Made by a program: the position numbers and the translations under genes. A DNA stretch of 64,000 nt from Linanthus parryae (taxonomy: Eukaryota > Streptophyta > Magnoliopsida > Ericales > Polemoniaceae): contig JALGPY010000005.1 in the NCBI GenBank assembly GCA_023055425.1, positions 76,363,495 to 76,427,494 on the forward strand, read 5' to 3'. This document shows positions 10,161 to 21,558 of this stretch, piece by piece; position 1 is the stretch's first letter; the number at the start of each line of letters is the position of its first letter. Under the pieces are notes generated by a model that did no database searches, had not been told where the DNA came from, and worked only from the letters and a program-made list of their open reading frames with translations.

Positions 10161-12103
10161 AGAATAGAGATCTCTTTCCACTCATGTGTCTTGAGCAACC
10201 ACTATCCATAAAACACTTTTGTTCTTTGGTGACACCCTGCAAACACCAATCACTGCCTTACCCAGCTGTTAGACCAAGTGTGGAATTTGGCTTCATATTC
10301 AGGATCAACCATGTTAGGTGGTCTAACCCTTTAGGAACCCAAATCTGCTTAACTTGTCCTTTGAGTTGAAAAGGAAAAATGTTCCTCATTATGTGAGGGT
10401 CTCTTCTTCTGAAAGGACAAGTCATCTTAACATGACCAGTTTTACAGCAGTAATGACATTTAGGAGAAGTTTTGTTTCCAGCATTCACAAATCTGGTATT
10501 GTTCTTTCTTGGAAAGTTTGGATTGCATCCAATACCAGTTTTGTGAACAGGCTGTGAACTTCCTCCAAGAATGAAGTTCAACTTGTGTTTTGATTCAGCA
10601 AGATTAACTTTGACCAATTCAGATTCTTGAAGTTTCTCAATGAGAATAGTCTTTTGTTTATCTAATTCATCAACTTGATGTTTTAGATTAACAAGGCTAT
10701 TACTCATCACAGAGTTCTCAGTGACTACTTCCTTAACTTGTGTTTTCAAGGCTTTGAAACTTGTTTTCAAGGCCTTGAAATCAATGCCTACTTTCTTCTG
10801 AGAGATTTCAAGATTCTGATTTAGACAAACAAGTTGTAAGTTCCCTTTTGCTTGTTCATGAACTTTTTCTTTCAAAAGTTTGATCTCTTTCAGATAATCT
10901 TCTTCATTTAAAAGCATTGTTCTGAGATAATCTGAAAGAGCATCTTTTGGTTTAGAAATCAGACATATTACCATTACCTCAATGTTCTTCTTAGAACTTT
11001 CATCATGCTTGGCCATGAAGCACAGATTGGCATGGTCTTCTTCTGATTCAGATTCACTTGAACTATCTGAATCACTCCATGATGCTATCATAGCTTTCTT
11101 TCTTCTTTCATGGTCTTTCTTTTGAAAGCTCTTGACTTTCTTGTGTGGACAATCTCTTATCAAATGTCGTGCATCACCACATTCAAATCAGTTCATAACC
11201 TTTGATTTACTTTGTGAAGAAGACTTACCTTTGCAGTCCTTGCTACTGGATGGTCTATGTCTTTCCCTGTTGAAGTCTCTGTTTCCAAAGTTTTTCTTCA
11301 TGTTGAGAATTCTTTTGAAGGCTTTGAAAATCAAAGAAAATGGATCTTCATCATCACCATCCTCAGTTTCAAGTCTTTGAGCTCTCTCATTTTCTTTCGC
11401 TTTGAGAGCTAATTTTTTGGCACTTTCTGGGAGCTCTCCATCAGCTTCATTCATATATATTTCATGTTTCAGAAGCTTCCCTTGTAGGTCATCAATTTGT
11501 AGAGTTGAGAGATTCTAAGCTTCTTCAATTGCTGTGATCTTTGGTTCCCACTTTGCTTTTGGAGGAATTCTTAGAATTTTCCTCACCTTTTCTTCATTTG
11601 AAAAGTATTTTCCCAGTGAATCAAGGTTGTTAGCAATGTCTGTGAACCTCTTGAACATATCTCTGATAGACTCATCTGCATTCATCTTAAACAGCTCATA
11701 TTTCCTTATATAGATGTTAATCTTGGTTTGATTCACTTGACTTGTCCCTTCAAAAGTTACCTCAAGTTTATCCCAGATTTCTTTGGCATTAGTGTAGCCT
11801 GAAATCCTGTTGAATTCATCTATACTCAAAGAACAATATATGATGTTAATAGCTTTGTAATTCTTAGAGAATTTCTCTAATTCAGAAGAGGAGAGTAAGT
11901 CTTCATATTTGGGAGTTCTAATCCCATCTTTCTCTGTGTAGAAAGTGTGAGGTCCATTCTGTATAATGGTCCAGAGCTCTGTCTTGATCAATGATGAACA
12001 TTTTCATCAAGGCTTTCCAGTGTGCAAAATTTCCCTCACATAATACAGGAGGTCTGTTAGCAGCTCTTCCCTGCGAGAAACCACCATCACCTGCAGTACT
12101 CAT
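10161..12103 (-). pseudogene. C1 gag and protease start, broken
   Basis: The gag start is the ATG at 12103 (MSTAGDGGF), just downstream of the PBS. The region 11515-12103 holds the copia gag domain (FAHWKALMKMF, SIDEFNRISGY). Two CCHC zinc knuckles follow. The first, near 11160-11190, has lost its first Cys to a stop, and the second, CHYCCKTGHVKMTC, is near 10430-10475. Between them is a lysine-rich coiled-coil-like part with the repeat FKALKTSFKALKT, encoded by two copies of the palindrome TTTCAAGGCYTTGAAA (10744-10780). The protease motif MDSGCSRHM lies at about 10180-10207. Stops and frameshifts occur near 11165-11188 and 11455-11515. Confidence 0.85.
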
Positions 12104-12135
12104 GATCACCAGATGGTTAAATCAATACAGTGATA

Positions 12136-12150
12136 CAAGCTCTGATACCA
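12136..12150 (-). other. C1 primer-binding site (tRNA-iMet)
   Basis: On the minus strand TGGTATCAGAGCTTG lies two bases downstream of the LTR end. It matches the usual copia PBS complementary to initiator methionine tRNA, which primes minus-strand DNA synthesis. Confidence 0.9.
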
Positions 12151-12152
12151 AT

Positions 12153-13427
12153 TGAAAGTGTGAATATGCAGGTGGTAATGCAACTAATATACTCTAGAAG
12201 GGGGGGTTGAATAGAGTATGTCAACTTCTGGCAAAACTTGTTAGAAGGATGAGGTCTTATGAAAACTAATGAAGTCCAAGGCTTTAAAAACAAGTTCAAG
12301 CCTTTGAAAGAGATGCAGTTTGGAAATGAGCAGACAAGCCTTTTTCAAGGCCTTGAAAAGAGTTTCAAACCCTTGAAAAACAGACAGTTTCAACAGTTGC
12401 GAATACTATGAAAATGAATGAACTGTAAATGCAAGAGACAAATGATTTGTAGAGTTCAGTCAACTTGGACCTACGTCTCTACCTCATGGATTTGATCCCT
12501 GCAGGATTTTCAACTCAATTCTTATTGATCAAAAGCTAAGCCATAGATCTCAAGCACAGAGAATTGCCTTACTCTGTTACAGCTTGTGGTTTTCCCTAAC
12601 CTATCTAGTACCTGCTCTAGCTAACTGATTAACTAAGAATTATCTATTGTTCACTTTGAACACTCCTTGATAGTGGAGATAGAAGAAATTACAGAAACGA
12701 TCTACCAATAAAGAACAATACAAAAGAACACTTGGTGTGTAGAAACTGCAGTGAAGTGTGCAGTGATCTTATGTGAATGGATTGGAAGATTGATGAACTT
12801 GTTTTATGCTTATCAATCCAGAACTCTTTCTCTCTTTTTTCCCATTGAGCATGTCTCTTGTTGCTTTAGAATTGAGCTCAATTTAAACTTCAAACACCTC
12901 TTAATATCTTTCGAGTTTTCCTGCAACAAATCTCCTATTTTGTAGGCAACAGACTTTGACTCTCTGACAATCTTCTTTAACAGTTAAGTGATCACAATAT
13001 TCAGAGATAATTTCGTGATCTTGCATTTGAATAGGTTGAGAAGCTGCCAAGTCATTTAGATCAAACATAGAATCATCTTCTTGATTATTTCCTTCTCTCT
13101 GCAAAAGTCAGATTAGGAAACAATCTCTACAAACTTAAGAAATAAAATCTCCTACAAAAGCATAGTCAAACAGATGATATTCTATGTTCAAACGAATTAG
13201 GATGCTTTGTCTTTCATCATCAAATAAGAGTAAATCAAGCACAAGAAGGATAGAAAGGAAATCAACTCAGGAGAGCTTGCAGAAACCTCCCCCTGAGATT
13301 GTTCACATAGGTTAAGAAGTTTCAAGGCTTTGAATCCCGTTTCAAGGCCTTGAAAATAGCTAAACTATTTTTCAAGCGTATGAGAACTGATTCAAGGCTT
13401 TGAAATCTTGTTCAAGGCCTTGAAATA
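12153..13427 (-). repeat. C1 5' LTR
   Basis: It begins on the plus strand at TGAAAGTG next to the PBS and aligns with the C2 LTRs (21559-22850, 61168-62485), including the ACTCTAGAAGGGGGGG tract. It carries several TTTCAAGGC(C/T)TTGAAA palindromes, for example 12335-12350, 13320-13334, 13340-13355 and 13392-13425. The outer end near 13427 lacks the expected terminal CA seen in C2, so that tip is truncated or diverged and no TSD can be read. Confidence 0.82.
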
Positions 13428-13923
13428 GTAAGAAAACAAGGCACACAGTAAATTTGAAAATCAAGTCATTGTATGAAAATAGGCAGGTATTCCCGTAACG
13501 AAAGTCTCTCTCTATATGTACTAGGGGGAACTCACATTGTCTCTCTCGGTCGCAAGTCATGCCCTATGCCTAAAGTTCTCACACTCCTCCATTTTTCATA
13601 ATTTTTTGCTTCTTTTGATTTCCCTTTCTCAAATTTTTTAATTTTCCTTTTTTTTAATTCTTATTTTTATTTTTTTATTACAATTTCTACTCTATATGCA
13701 AGGGTCGACTCAAAAGAAGACCCGAAACTGACTCAATTTAGGTAGGTGGACTCCATAAATTAAACGTTCAATGTAAAATGCAAACATCACCTAATCATAA
13801 CACAATACGAACAATATATAAATAACGACTCGAACACAACTAACGACTCACTACACGACGCAAACGTCCTACATGTAATAGGGTAATGCAGACACAGACT
13901 TGGCTAGTCAAGGCTAAAAATTC

Positions 13924-15335
13924 TTGACACGATTCAACCACAAGTTTGTGGCTGTCGTGTGTAGTAATATCCGGAATTCCGGGTTATCGAACCCAAGAGA
14001 TTTCTTTGTAACTTAATTATTAAATCTAATCTTATGTGGGCAAAGCCCAGTTTGTGTTTTTGCTAATTCTACGGAAATTGAAAGACAACTATGAATTAAC
14101 CGTCTAGAGAATGACACGATTAACGAGAATAATTGAGAAAGTTACTAATAAGGGACAAATGTCGGGAATTCTCTCTAGGTTCACTAGGGATGATATGAAC
14201 TATGTTTTGATTCATGAAACACTAACATGTCTTCTATTATTAATCAAGCAAAACTCAACTCACCGAGTTACCAATGAGTCATTTATGCCTAATAACAATC
14301 TAAACCGAGTTACCAAGTCTAATTCAACTTTAGGCAAGCATTACGTTCGTTATTCTACGTTATGATCCTAATCAACACTACCGAGTTACCAAGTAGTAAT
14401 ACAATCAAGTGAATAGATCAAATTTTCCAACTAGAACTCACGGAGTTACCGCGTGAACCCTAATTAAGATCAAACCCATGTTAGCTACATGAAAGAGAGA
14501 TAGAGATTTCACATAAACTATTCATAATAGTAGAAGAACATGATAATTAAGTCTAAACGTGAATCGTAATCTCAAAACGACATGTTCATACCAAAACCCT
14601 AGCTAACAAACGAGAATTCCCGATAAAGAGAGTTTAGCTACTACAAGACATGATCAAAGTACAAAGTTTCTTGATCATACACCAAAAACTAGGGAGGAGA
14701 AAGAGTTTAGAAATCAAACGAAGAATCCAACAAATCCAAGCACTCCAAAAGCTCCAAGAAGTCGTTCCAAAGCTCCACAATTGTTAGAATACTCCTAGGG
14801 ACGGACTACTAGGTCTAAAACAGCCCCAAAGGCTTGCAACTTTTAAAAAATTACAAACAGCCGCAAATTAGCAAATTTTTTCCTTCTCTTCGTACGAACA
14901 TTCGGGTTACTCCTATGAACACTTGTGATTTTGAGCTCCAAAATTACTCTAAGTGTTCGTATGAACACTTTTCTGTTCGCATGAACAAGTCTGGATATCT
15001 TCTTCTTTAGCTCTTTTTCTTGCTTTTTCCTTCTTCGTCTTCAATCCCGAGCATCTCTTGAGCAATTCTAACTTTCCGAAATTCACTTCCAATCCAAGAT
15101 CATCACTTCGAGCTCCCGGTTCCTGAAATCCACAATACTAAAACATAGTGAAAGATCAAACAATACAAATATAGCATAAATACGTGAAAAAGTGCCCGAA
15201 CTCAACATATACGATCAAATGCTCCATCATGCTCCAATTATCAAAGCTTAGCCTAAAACATATGTAAATGCACCGGAAACTACGCAAAATGACAAGTAAT
15301 CACATAATAATATAAATCCAAGTATGGACTTATCA
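13924..15335 (-). repeat. G4 LTR
   Basis: Plus-strand ends are TGACACG (13924) and CTTATCA (15335), so in element orientation it starts TGATAAGTCC and ends CGTGTCA, like G1 and G3. The first bases form the same kind of hairpin, ATAAGTCCA-TACT-TGGATTTAT, with one mismatched pair. A small cluster of GTTCGTATGAAC-type dyads lies at 14888-14987. The best copy, at 14951-14970, is a 20-bp palindrome with one mismatched pair. Confidence 0.8.
14888..14987. repeat. G4 LTR cluster of GTTCGTATGAAC-type dyads
   Basis: Four related sites: CTTCGTACGAACA (14888-14900), a half site CCTATGAACA (14922-14931), AAGTGTTCGTATGAACACTT (14951-14970) and TGTTCGCATGAACA (14974-14987). The position in the LTR and the CGTAYG core parallel the G1 cluster, but the outer bases differ. 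Confidence 0.7.
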
Positions 15336-18300
15336 GCTGGTGCTGAAAAAGTCCGGGATCTAGGTCCAGGTTTAGAGAGACAATCGATCACCAAAAGTAG
15401 AATATTTAATATTAAGATTACATCTCATTTAATGTATACAACAAATATTTCAAAAAACAAATGAGTACAATTTGTAAAAAAATGCTCGTGATCTACTAAG
15501 TGATCTACTTAAGCTCGCGTCATCGTCTCGATCCACCTTCCCACTCCACCTTGTTTCATGACATGCGGTTTTAAAATGGAAAAAGCCGACGCAGTTCGAA
15601 GGAAATGATTAGTAAAAACTGAGTAAATACACACTACGACATGTAAAGCAGAGAGTGGTACAGAAGTATGAGTTAAAAGAAATCAGCAGATTTAAAACAG
15701 TAGAACTAACAGGTTGGGGAATTTCGAACAATATAATTATCCGATCAAGACCCTCCAAGGATCACATGAAGAGAAATCATGACGATGGTAAGAGAATAGT
15801 GTTAAGTACCTTTGAGGTCTCCTTGATGACTTCTAACGAGAAAATTATCAGGTCTCTACGGTTGATCCACGCCAAGAGGTGAGATCTAGATCTTCCAAAC
15901 GCCTTGTGCTAGCTAAGAGGAGTTGAAGAGGACGAAGAAATCACGCAACGGAGCACCAAAGAGAGGGCGGCCTCTCTTGTGGCCGACGGGGTGGGCGGAC
16001 GGCAAGGGGGCATCGACATCCTTGTTTGTCTTGCTCTCTCCTTCCTTCTCTCATATTTAAATTATGTTATGAGCATAATTTTTAGGTAATGAAGCTAGGA
16101 GCATCCTTTATATAGTCCAACAACTCCTTGTTTACTACATAAAGTCCCTATCCTAATCCTACTCAAGTTCGGATTAGTCCAACTTTCATATTACTCCTAC
16201 TAAGTTAGCAAGTTGTTGCGATTTGATCTTTCTAATTAATTAATCATATTAATTAATTATTTCCCAGGTCTAGTTCACCTCTATATAGCGTGTGATCCCA
16301 TAGGTTCTATTTAGTTGGTAGTAACTATTTACTAATATGGAGCGGCCTCTAGCAAGACATCCATTTTAGCCAACAAATAGAATAGTCATCATGACAAACC
16401 TTGTGCAAGTATTGTTTCATCCCTTTGTCTCAACATCCGGATTGGACAAGAGAGATACAAGTCACACTCGTATATCCAATCCATAGTTCCTCGATCTTGG
16501 GATTACCCTTATTCGTGCAAATAAGATCAATATCCTATATTGATTTATTTGAGTCTGGCCAGACATTCTATAAGCACTATCCCTGGAGTTGCCTAGGATC
16601 TTTGCTCCCGTTATGTGGGAGGGACAAAATCTATCTACATCACTACGATATCTAAGCTTGCTTCCTATTGTGTCCAATACGCGCATTTATGACTACCCAG
16701 TCACGGTGTAGCGTTTGAGCTACCAAAACACAATATTCCACAACTATAACAACTAGTGACTTCAAGTCTAAGGATGACAATACCCTTGTCAGCGCAAGAA
16801 GCACTTGTGACTTTAAATAACATGTATGTAGCCTTCTCGGAGTTGGGTCAATCCACTATGCCATTACTCCTAATGCATTCCCATGTGTTGGATCATGATA
16901 TCTCCATATCAATCCAACCCCATACTAGTCCATAGATGATTGTCCCGTTAATCATTATAATGGACTATATTATTTAAGATAAACAACACAATTGTAAATC
17001 TAAGGACTTCATTATATTAAATATCCAATAAATAATACAAAGAATATTCTAGCCTATTTATTGTTCATACTAAACTAGATTGCCTCTAGGGAACATATTC
17101 CAACAGGAACAACTGAAAGTAACAAAGTAACAAAAAACTCTCTATTTAAGAACATTGAGAAACCACGAGTATTCGGTAATATATCCAGAGTAAACAAGTC
17201 CATTAAAGTTGATAACGATATTAGTTCATGAGTAGCCAAAGCTTTCAAATCATTTCAATCGACTAGGGCATATCCAGAGCCACAAACAACATCAATAGAG
17301 TAGTTAAAACTTTCTTTCAAGTCCAATTTAACCGTTAAGTTTAGCTGAGGCATGTCCAGAGCCACTGGTAGGATCGATGTAAACAGAGGGATCACGAAGT
17401 AATCACAAAGTGTTCCTTCTAGGGTCTATCAAACCCTATTTCACCTGAGCGTTAAGGTAGCCTATACGTCAATCCCCTCTCACAACAATAGCTAAAAGGC
17501 CTTAAGTGTCGACACCCCTATACCGTAGTGACCCTTACAAGTATAAGTAGCACTCCATAGCTCTAACAAACCCTTGGCCGCAATACCTTGGTACATTTCG
17601 TCTCATCGGGGGCAGATTTGTGAACAATTAAGTTTTATCCAATAATAACAAGCGTTGCTTCAATGGTCTTAGCCATAACAAAATGGAGGATCGCTTGGTG
17701 CCTCCCATTAATAACATAACTCTGTACATCGTCCTAAATCTATTAGAGGTATCTTATTAACTTTATTTCTCATAACCAAAGTTGGTATACAATCTTCACA
17801 AGTCATTTCCAAGAGTTCTCACTATAAATCAATAATCGGAATTTTTCAGTATAAATCATGCTTTTCATACTCTTTCAAATAAGACGGTATTCATTTAAAA
17901 CGTCACACACATGGGCAGAATGTGCTAATTAAAGTTCGCACATATGTATTTTATTTCTTATCTTTACCATAGACAAAATCTGATTATCAACTTATCACAA
18001 GTAAAGTTCCAGGACTTATAAAGAGGATTCAATATATATCCAAATAATTTCGAGTATAAATCATTCATTGCACACTTTTTCAATCAAAAAAATAATCATT
18101 CGAGACATCACACAAACACTCACATTTTTATAAGTAAAAGTCATACAGATGTACTAACCACTGATATGAAGCACAACCAAAAGTAAGAAATTAATCCTAG
18201 CACTCCCACGACAACCGCTCTCTCCTACGAGGTCGATGTCTACAATCACACGTATAACGTACTCGTTACAATTAATTTACACATGCATAATACAAATTCA

Positions 18301-20342
18301 AACCTACATGACACATAGTCCTATATGTCATCAATTTACATATAATGATTTTCACTTATCAAAATAAATCACACAATACACTTAGTTTTTCAAAAATTCA
18401 AGTTTTCTAAAAACAGTGAAACTACAATTCAGGAAAGAATTGTAACTCTGACTTTAGAGGCATATTTACCATATCAAAACATCTATTAAAATCATGAAAT
18501 TAATTTATGATCAACCTTAATGTGTCTAATTTCAGAAACATCAATAAAATCATGCAAAGCTATCATAAAGATCAAGTTATAAAATAAACAAACAATATTG
18601 TACAAAGACAAGTTTGGCAGAAAGTTTCAACTTTGAAGAGCAATTACTACTACTTGGAAAATAGGAAAAATTTCCATCTTCTCAAGAATTAATCTCATAT
18701 GTGTCTAGTATCATCACAAGAAAAATTTGGGTGCCATAAGTTTCTTCACATTAGATTTGTAGCAAAAATGGCAAAATTCGTCCAAAAACAGAGTTTCGGA
18801 AAACATGCAACTTAGAATGGCATATGTCCCTAAGCAAAAAAGGCTATGGAGTTGAATTTTTTTTTCACAATGACCCTCTTTGAGTCTTATTTCAGAATAT
18901 GAAATATTTAAAAATTCCACGGCGGCAAAATTTAGAGATAATCCATATTTTTCACAAACTGGTCATATTGCATAAACATGCATTTTTTTTCAAAGCAAGA
19001 ATGGTTCTAATGAGACATGCAACAAATGTAGACTTAATATTCATCCAAATAGCACCATTTTAATCATGAAAATAATATTTTTACATGATCTTGACACAAA
19101 TTATCAAAAATCTCTTGAGTAACATATGCAAAGAAGATGACATTCACAACATGCATGTTGGTTCTAGTGTGGGTTTCATGAAATAGTCAAAATTTTAGAG
19201 TTAATCTCTTGATCAAACCAATAAAATGAAGAATCAAGGATAGAAATGAAGAAACCTAAGATCTAATGCCACTAATCAAAGGTACAGTTAGACATTCAAG
19301 CACGGATTTAAGTCTAGGAAGAACTTCACCCCAAGATTCAAGAAGATGGTGAGCAAGAAGGTGAATTTGACCTTCAATTCTTGAGCAGGATGATGGAAGA
19401 ACACCCCTCCATGATGATATCAAATTTGGACTCAAGTTTATCGTAATTTGGAGACTAGAAATATGAGTTTTGATGAAGTTTTGTGGAGGAGAAGCTCCAA
19501 AGACGGGAATGGAGTTTTGAGAGAGAGAAAAGAGCTTATTTGAGTGTTCTTGAAGCGTAAAAAATGTAAAGAATGAGAGATATAAACAAAGCGTGATGGA
19601 AATGATGGAGTGTTGATTCAACAAGAGCATGTATACATACATAGATTGATTAACTAGGGCTCTGATTTGACCAAATTAGTGGAGGAAGAAATTGGGATGT
19701 AAATATTAGATAGAAGAGTTTATGGGTGAGGATGAAATATGAAAGTCAAAAGTTGAGGGGGGAGAAGTGGAAATGTAGTTAAAGTCTCCCAACAAATTAG
19801 TTGGGGTTGAAATACAAATGGCCAAAAACTGAGGGGTGGAGTGAAATAAAGTCTCCCAACAAATTAGTTGGGGTAGGAATTGGATTACCAAGAGAATGTG
19901 GGTTGACATGAAAATACTAGAAATTTAGGGTAACCACAAAATTTCATATGTAAGAGGGGTAAAAATAAGAAATGCCAAAAATTGAGGGGTGCAAATATAA
20001 TTTCCAATTAGTAGCTAACACATTAAAGTTAATTTTCATAAATTAAAAAAATTATAATTAATTTCAAATAAACCAATTGTATATAAATTTCGAACCAATT
20101 TTTAGAAAACTACAAGTATTTCCCAGATATACAAAATGAGTTTCATATAGTATCATCCAAGTTTCAAAACCTACAAAATAACTCCAAATTAAAAACATAT
20201 ATCCTCATAAATGTCAAATGACAACCTTATACTTTAAAATAAAGAAAAGTCATCAATAAGTCTAAAGTAAAAATTTCTTGAAATTGTCAAATATTTTTCC
20301 AAAATGACCAAATAACCGCTAACTTAAATACAGGGTATTACT
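15336..20342 (-). mobile_element. T1: chromovirus (Tekay/Del-like) LTR, interrupted
   Basis: The right edge ends GGGTATTAC (20333-20341), the reverse complement of the TGTAATACCC start typical of Tekay/Del chromovirus LTRs. Without C3 the length is about 3.6 kb, large but usual for that lineage. The left end meets the G4 LTR at 15336, so the true other tip may be missing. No coding region is recognisable, and the short frames inside are AT-rich and match no family I know. Assignment rests on the terminus and general character. Confidence 0.5.
15715..17105 (-). repeat. C3: copia LTR inserted in T1
   Basis: The right end reads, in reverse complement, TGTTGGAATATGTTCCCTAG, the familiar start of Angela/Tork-type copia LTRs. 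The left end is placed at TGGGGAA (15715). No PBS or PPT is visible beside it, so it looks like a solo LTR. A clean TSD is not visible: CAGGT on the left against CAGGA on the right is the nearest pairing and would shift the right edge by two bases. Bounds are approximate. Confidence 0.65.
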
Positions 20343-20699
20343 GGTGCGCGGGAGCAGCCAGAATAGGTTAGGAAGAAAAGAAAGTCCTTATTCTCGTATG
20401 AGGATGGGACCGAGATGCCAAGTATTTGGAATATCATGAGCGTACATATCAACTATTACAGGAATTGAGTGAGACCAAGAAGATATCTTTGAAGGTTAGC
20501 AGCGTTAGAATGAATCGGCAGGTCTAGGTAGTCCAAGAGGACATGAAATCTGTTGTGGCGAAGAACAATGTTTGAGAGCGAGAGAAGATTATGCTAACTG
20601 GTTAAGTGGCATGAGTAGATAGTAAACCGCGTGATTTCATTCAAAATTTGGATAGGTGGAGAACCTATGGAATCCTCTTAACCTTGTCTCCCAAATCAG
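20343..20699. other. Unassigned sequence between T1 and an old Athila LTR end
   Basis: One plus-strand frame reads AKYLEYHERTYQLLQELSETK near 20420-20480 and is then broken by stops. It may be a decayed coding fragment, but I cannot assign a family. Confidence 0.3.
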
Positions 20700-20984
20700 A
20701 GTTTCTCAACCTAAATCATTCAGAGAAAATACCAAATAAATTATTTATTCCAGTTTGTTTACTTTTAAGCAATTAGTCTATCGAAATCTAATTAACTTTC
20801 TATTTGAAACACAAATCTAATTTAACTTTATTCCTCCTATTTTACTCTTTGAACATATTTTCTAATCAAGAAAAAACATAATTTTCTCTCTTCGTCGAAA
20901 AATTAATTGAGTTTTAAATACATAAACTTTACAACATGATCGTATACTTGCAACACCACCTAAGATTTCATGTGAAATTTTTTG
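20700..20984 (+). repeat. H: decayed Athila/Tat 5' LTR end with PBS, interrupted
   Basis: The last bases before D2 (about 20915-20980) align with the end of the G3 5' LTR (50310-50380), for example ACTTGC...TAAGA...TCATGTGA followed by a T-run. Beyond D2, at 63762 onward, TTTTGTGTCGTCTTCTGGGA corresponds to TTTTTGGCGCCGTTGCCGGGGA of the G3 PBS. So the host of D2 appears to be an old plus-strand Athila/Tat element hit inside its PBS. The outer LTR limit is not clear. Confidence 0.5.
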
Positions 20985-21558
20985 TGCAGGGAAAATTTGA
21001 CGAGATTTATACCGGATCACGTGATTTATGCAGAAAAAAATATCATAGGCATTCAAAAAAATATTGTGGTAATTAAACTTGCGGAATAAAACTTACCACA
21101 GTCCATCCGAACTGGTATGACGCAAATCTCAAAGCTTTGACTAGCTTCTGGCAGTGCTGTTTTCATAATTTGACTGTGGGACCTGTGCCATTGGATCCAT
21201 CTCGTCGAGATACACGATTTTCATACATGATTCGCCTTCATCCGACATTTGTAGCTCCGGTTAAACTCCTAAAACCGAATTCAGATCATGCAAAAAGTCA
21301 ACTCCGGACCACAAACTTTGACCAGAGACAAATGGGTTTCTACAACTCCGATCGACGCACCATTTTTTCATGTCCATTCTTTTTTCCGAGATCTTCAGCT
21401 TTTGTTTTTTAGAAAAAATGATACGAGATTTTTATCCTATCCTAACCACCGAAAAATTGAATATTGTGTGTCCAGAATCCTTCCGACGTATGATCCAAGA
21501 TTCGATTCAAGTTCGATGGTGATTCGAATAAGAAAATCTCATGCATTCACATCTTGGG
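20985..21558 (-). repeat. D2: D-family solo LTR, left part
   Basis: Reverse complement of the 3' part of the D1 LTRs (for example 32900-33422), ending TGCAGGG here against CCCTTCA in D1. It is preceded by TTTTG (20980-20984), repeated after the other end of D2 (63762-63766). No PBS precedes it, so D2 is a solo LTR. C2 inserted after 21558. It is much more diverged than the two D1 LTRs are from each other. Confidence 0.85.

Larger units (their letters stand above)
6598..13427 (-). mobile_element. C1: Ty1/copia SIRE-like retrotransposon, interrupted
   Basis: Minus-strand copia element with order 5' LTR (12153-13427), initiator-Met PBS, gag with two zinc knuckles, protease, integrase, reverse transcriptase, RNase H, then the first codons of a 3' ORF where G1 cuts it. 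Integrase before RT defines copia. The RT sequence, iMet PBS and extra 3' ORF fit the SIRE/Maximus lineage. The rest of the 3' ORF and the 3' LTR must lie left of G1, outside the window. It interrupts the 3' noncoding region of G4 near 13427. Many stops and frameshifts are present. Confidence 0.9.
13428..15335 (-). mobile_element. G4: Athila-type element remnant, LTR fused to 3' noncoding region
   Basis: In minus orientation an Athila-type LTR (15335 to 13924) is followed at once by sequence matching the 3' noncoding region of G3 (54960-55500 in reverse complement): GACTAGCC near 13900, A-rich runs on the minus strand near 13600-13680, and the block around 13490-13580. All gag, pol and 3' ORF sequence is missing between them. 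The rest of the element would lie to the left, beyond C1 and G1. It is an internally deleted copy. Confidence 0.75.

Noticed and set aside
19256..19642. 128-codon minus-strand frame in T1
   Set aside because: AT-rich sequence within an LTR, with no recognisable motif and atypical composition for a gene.
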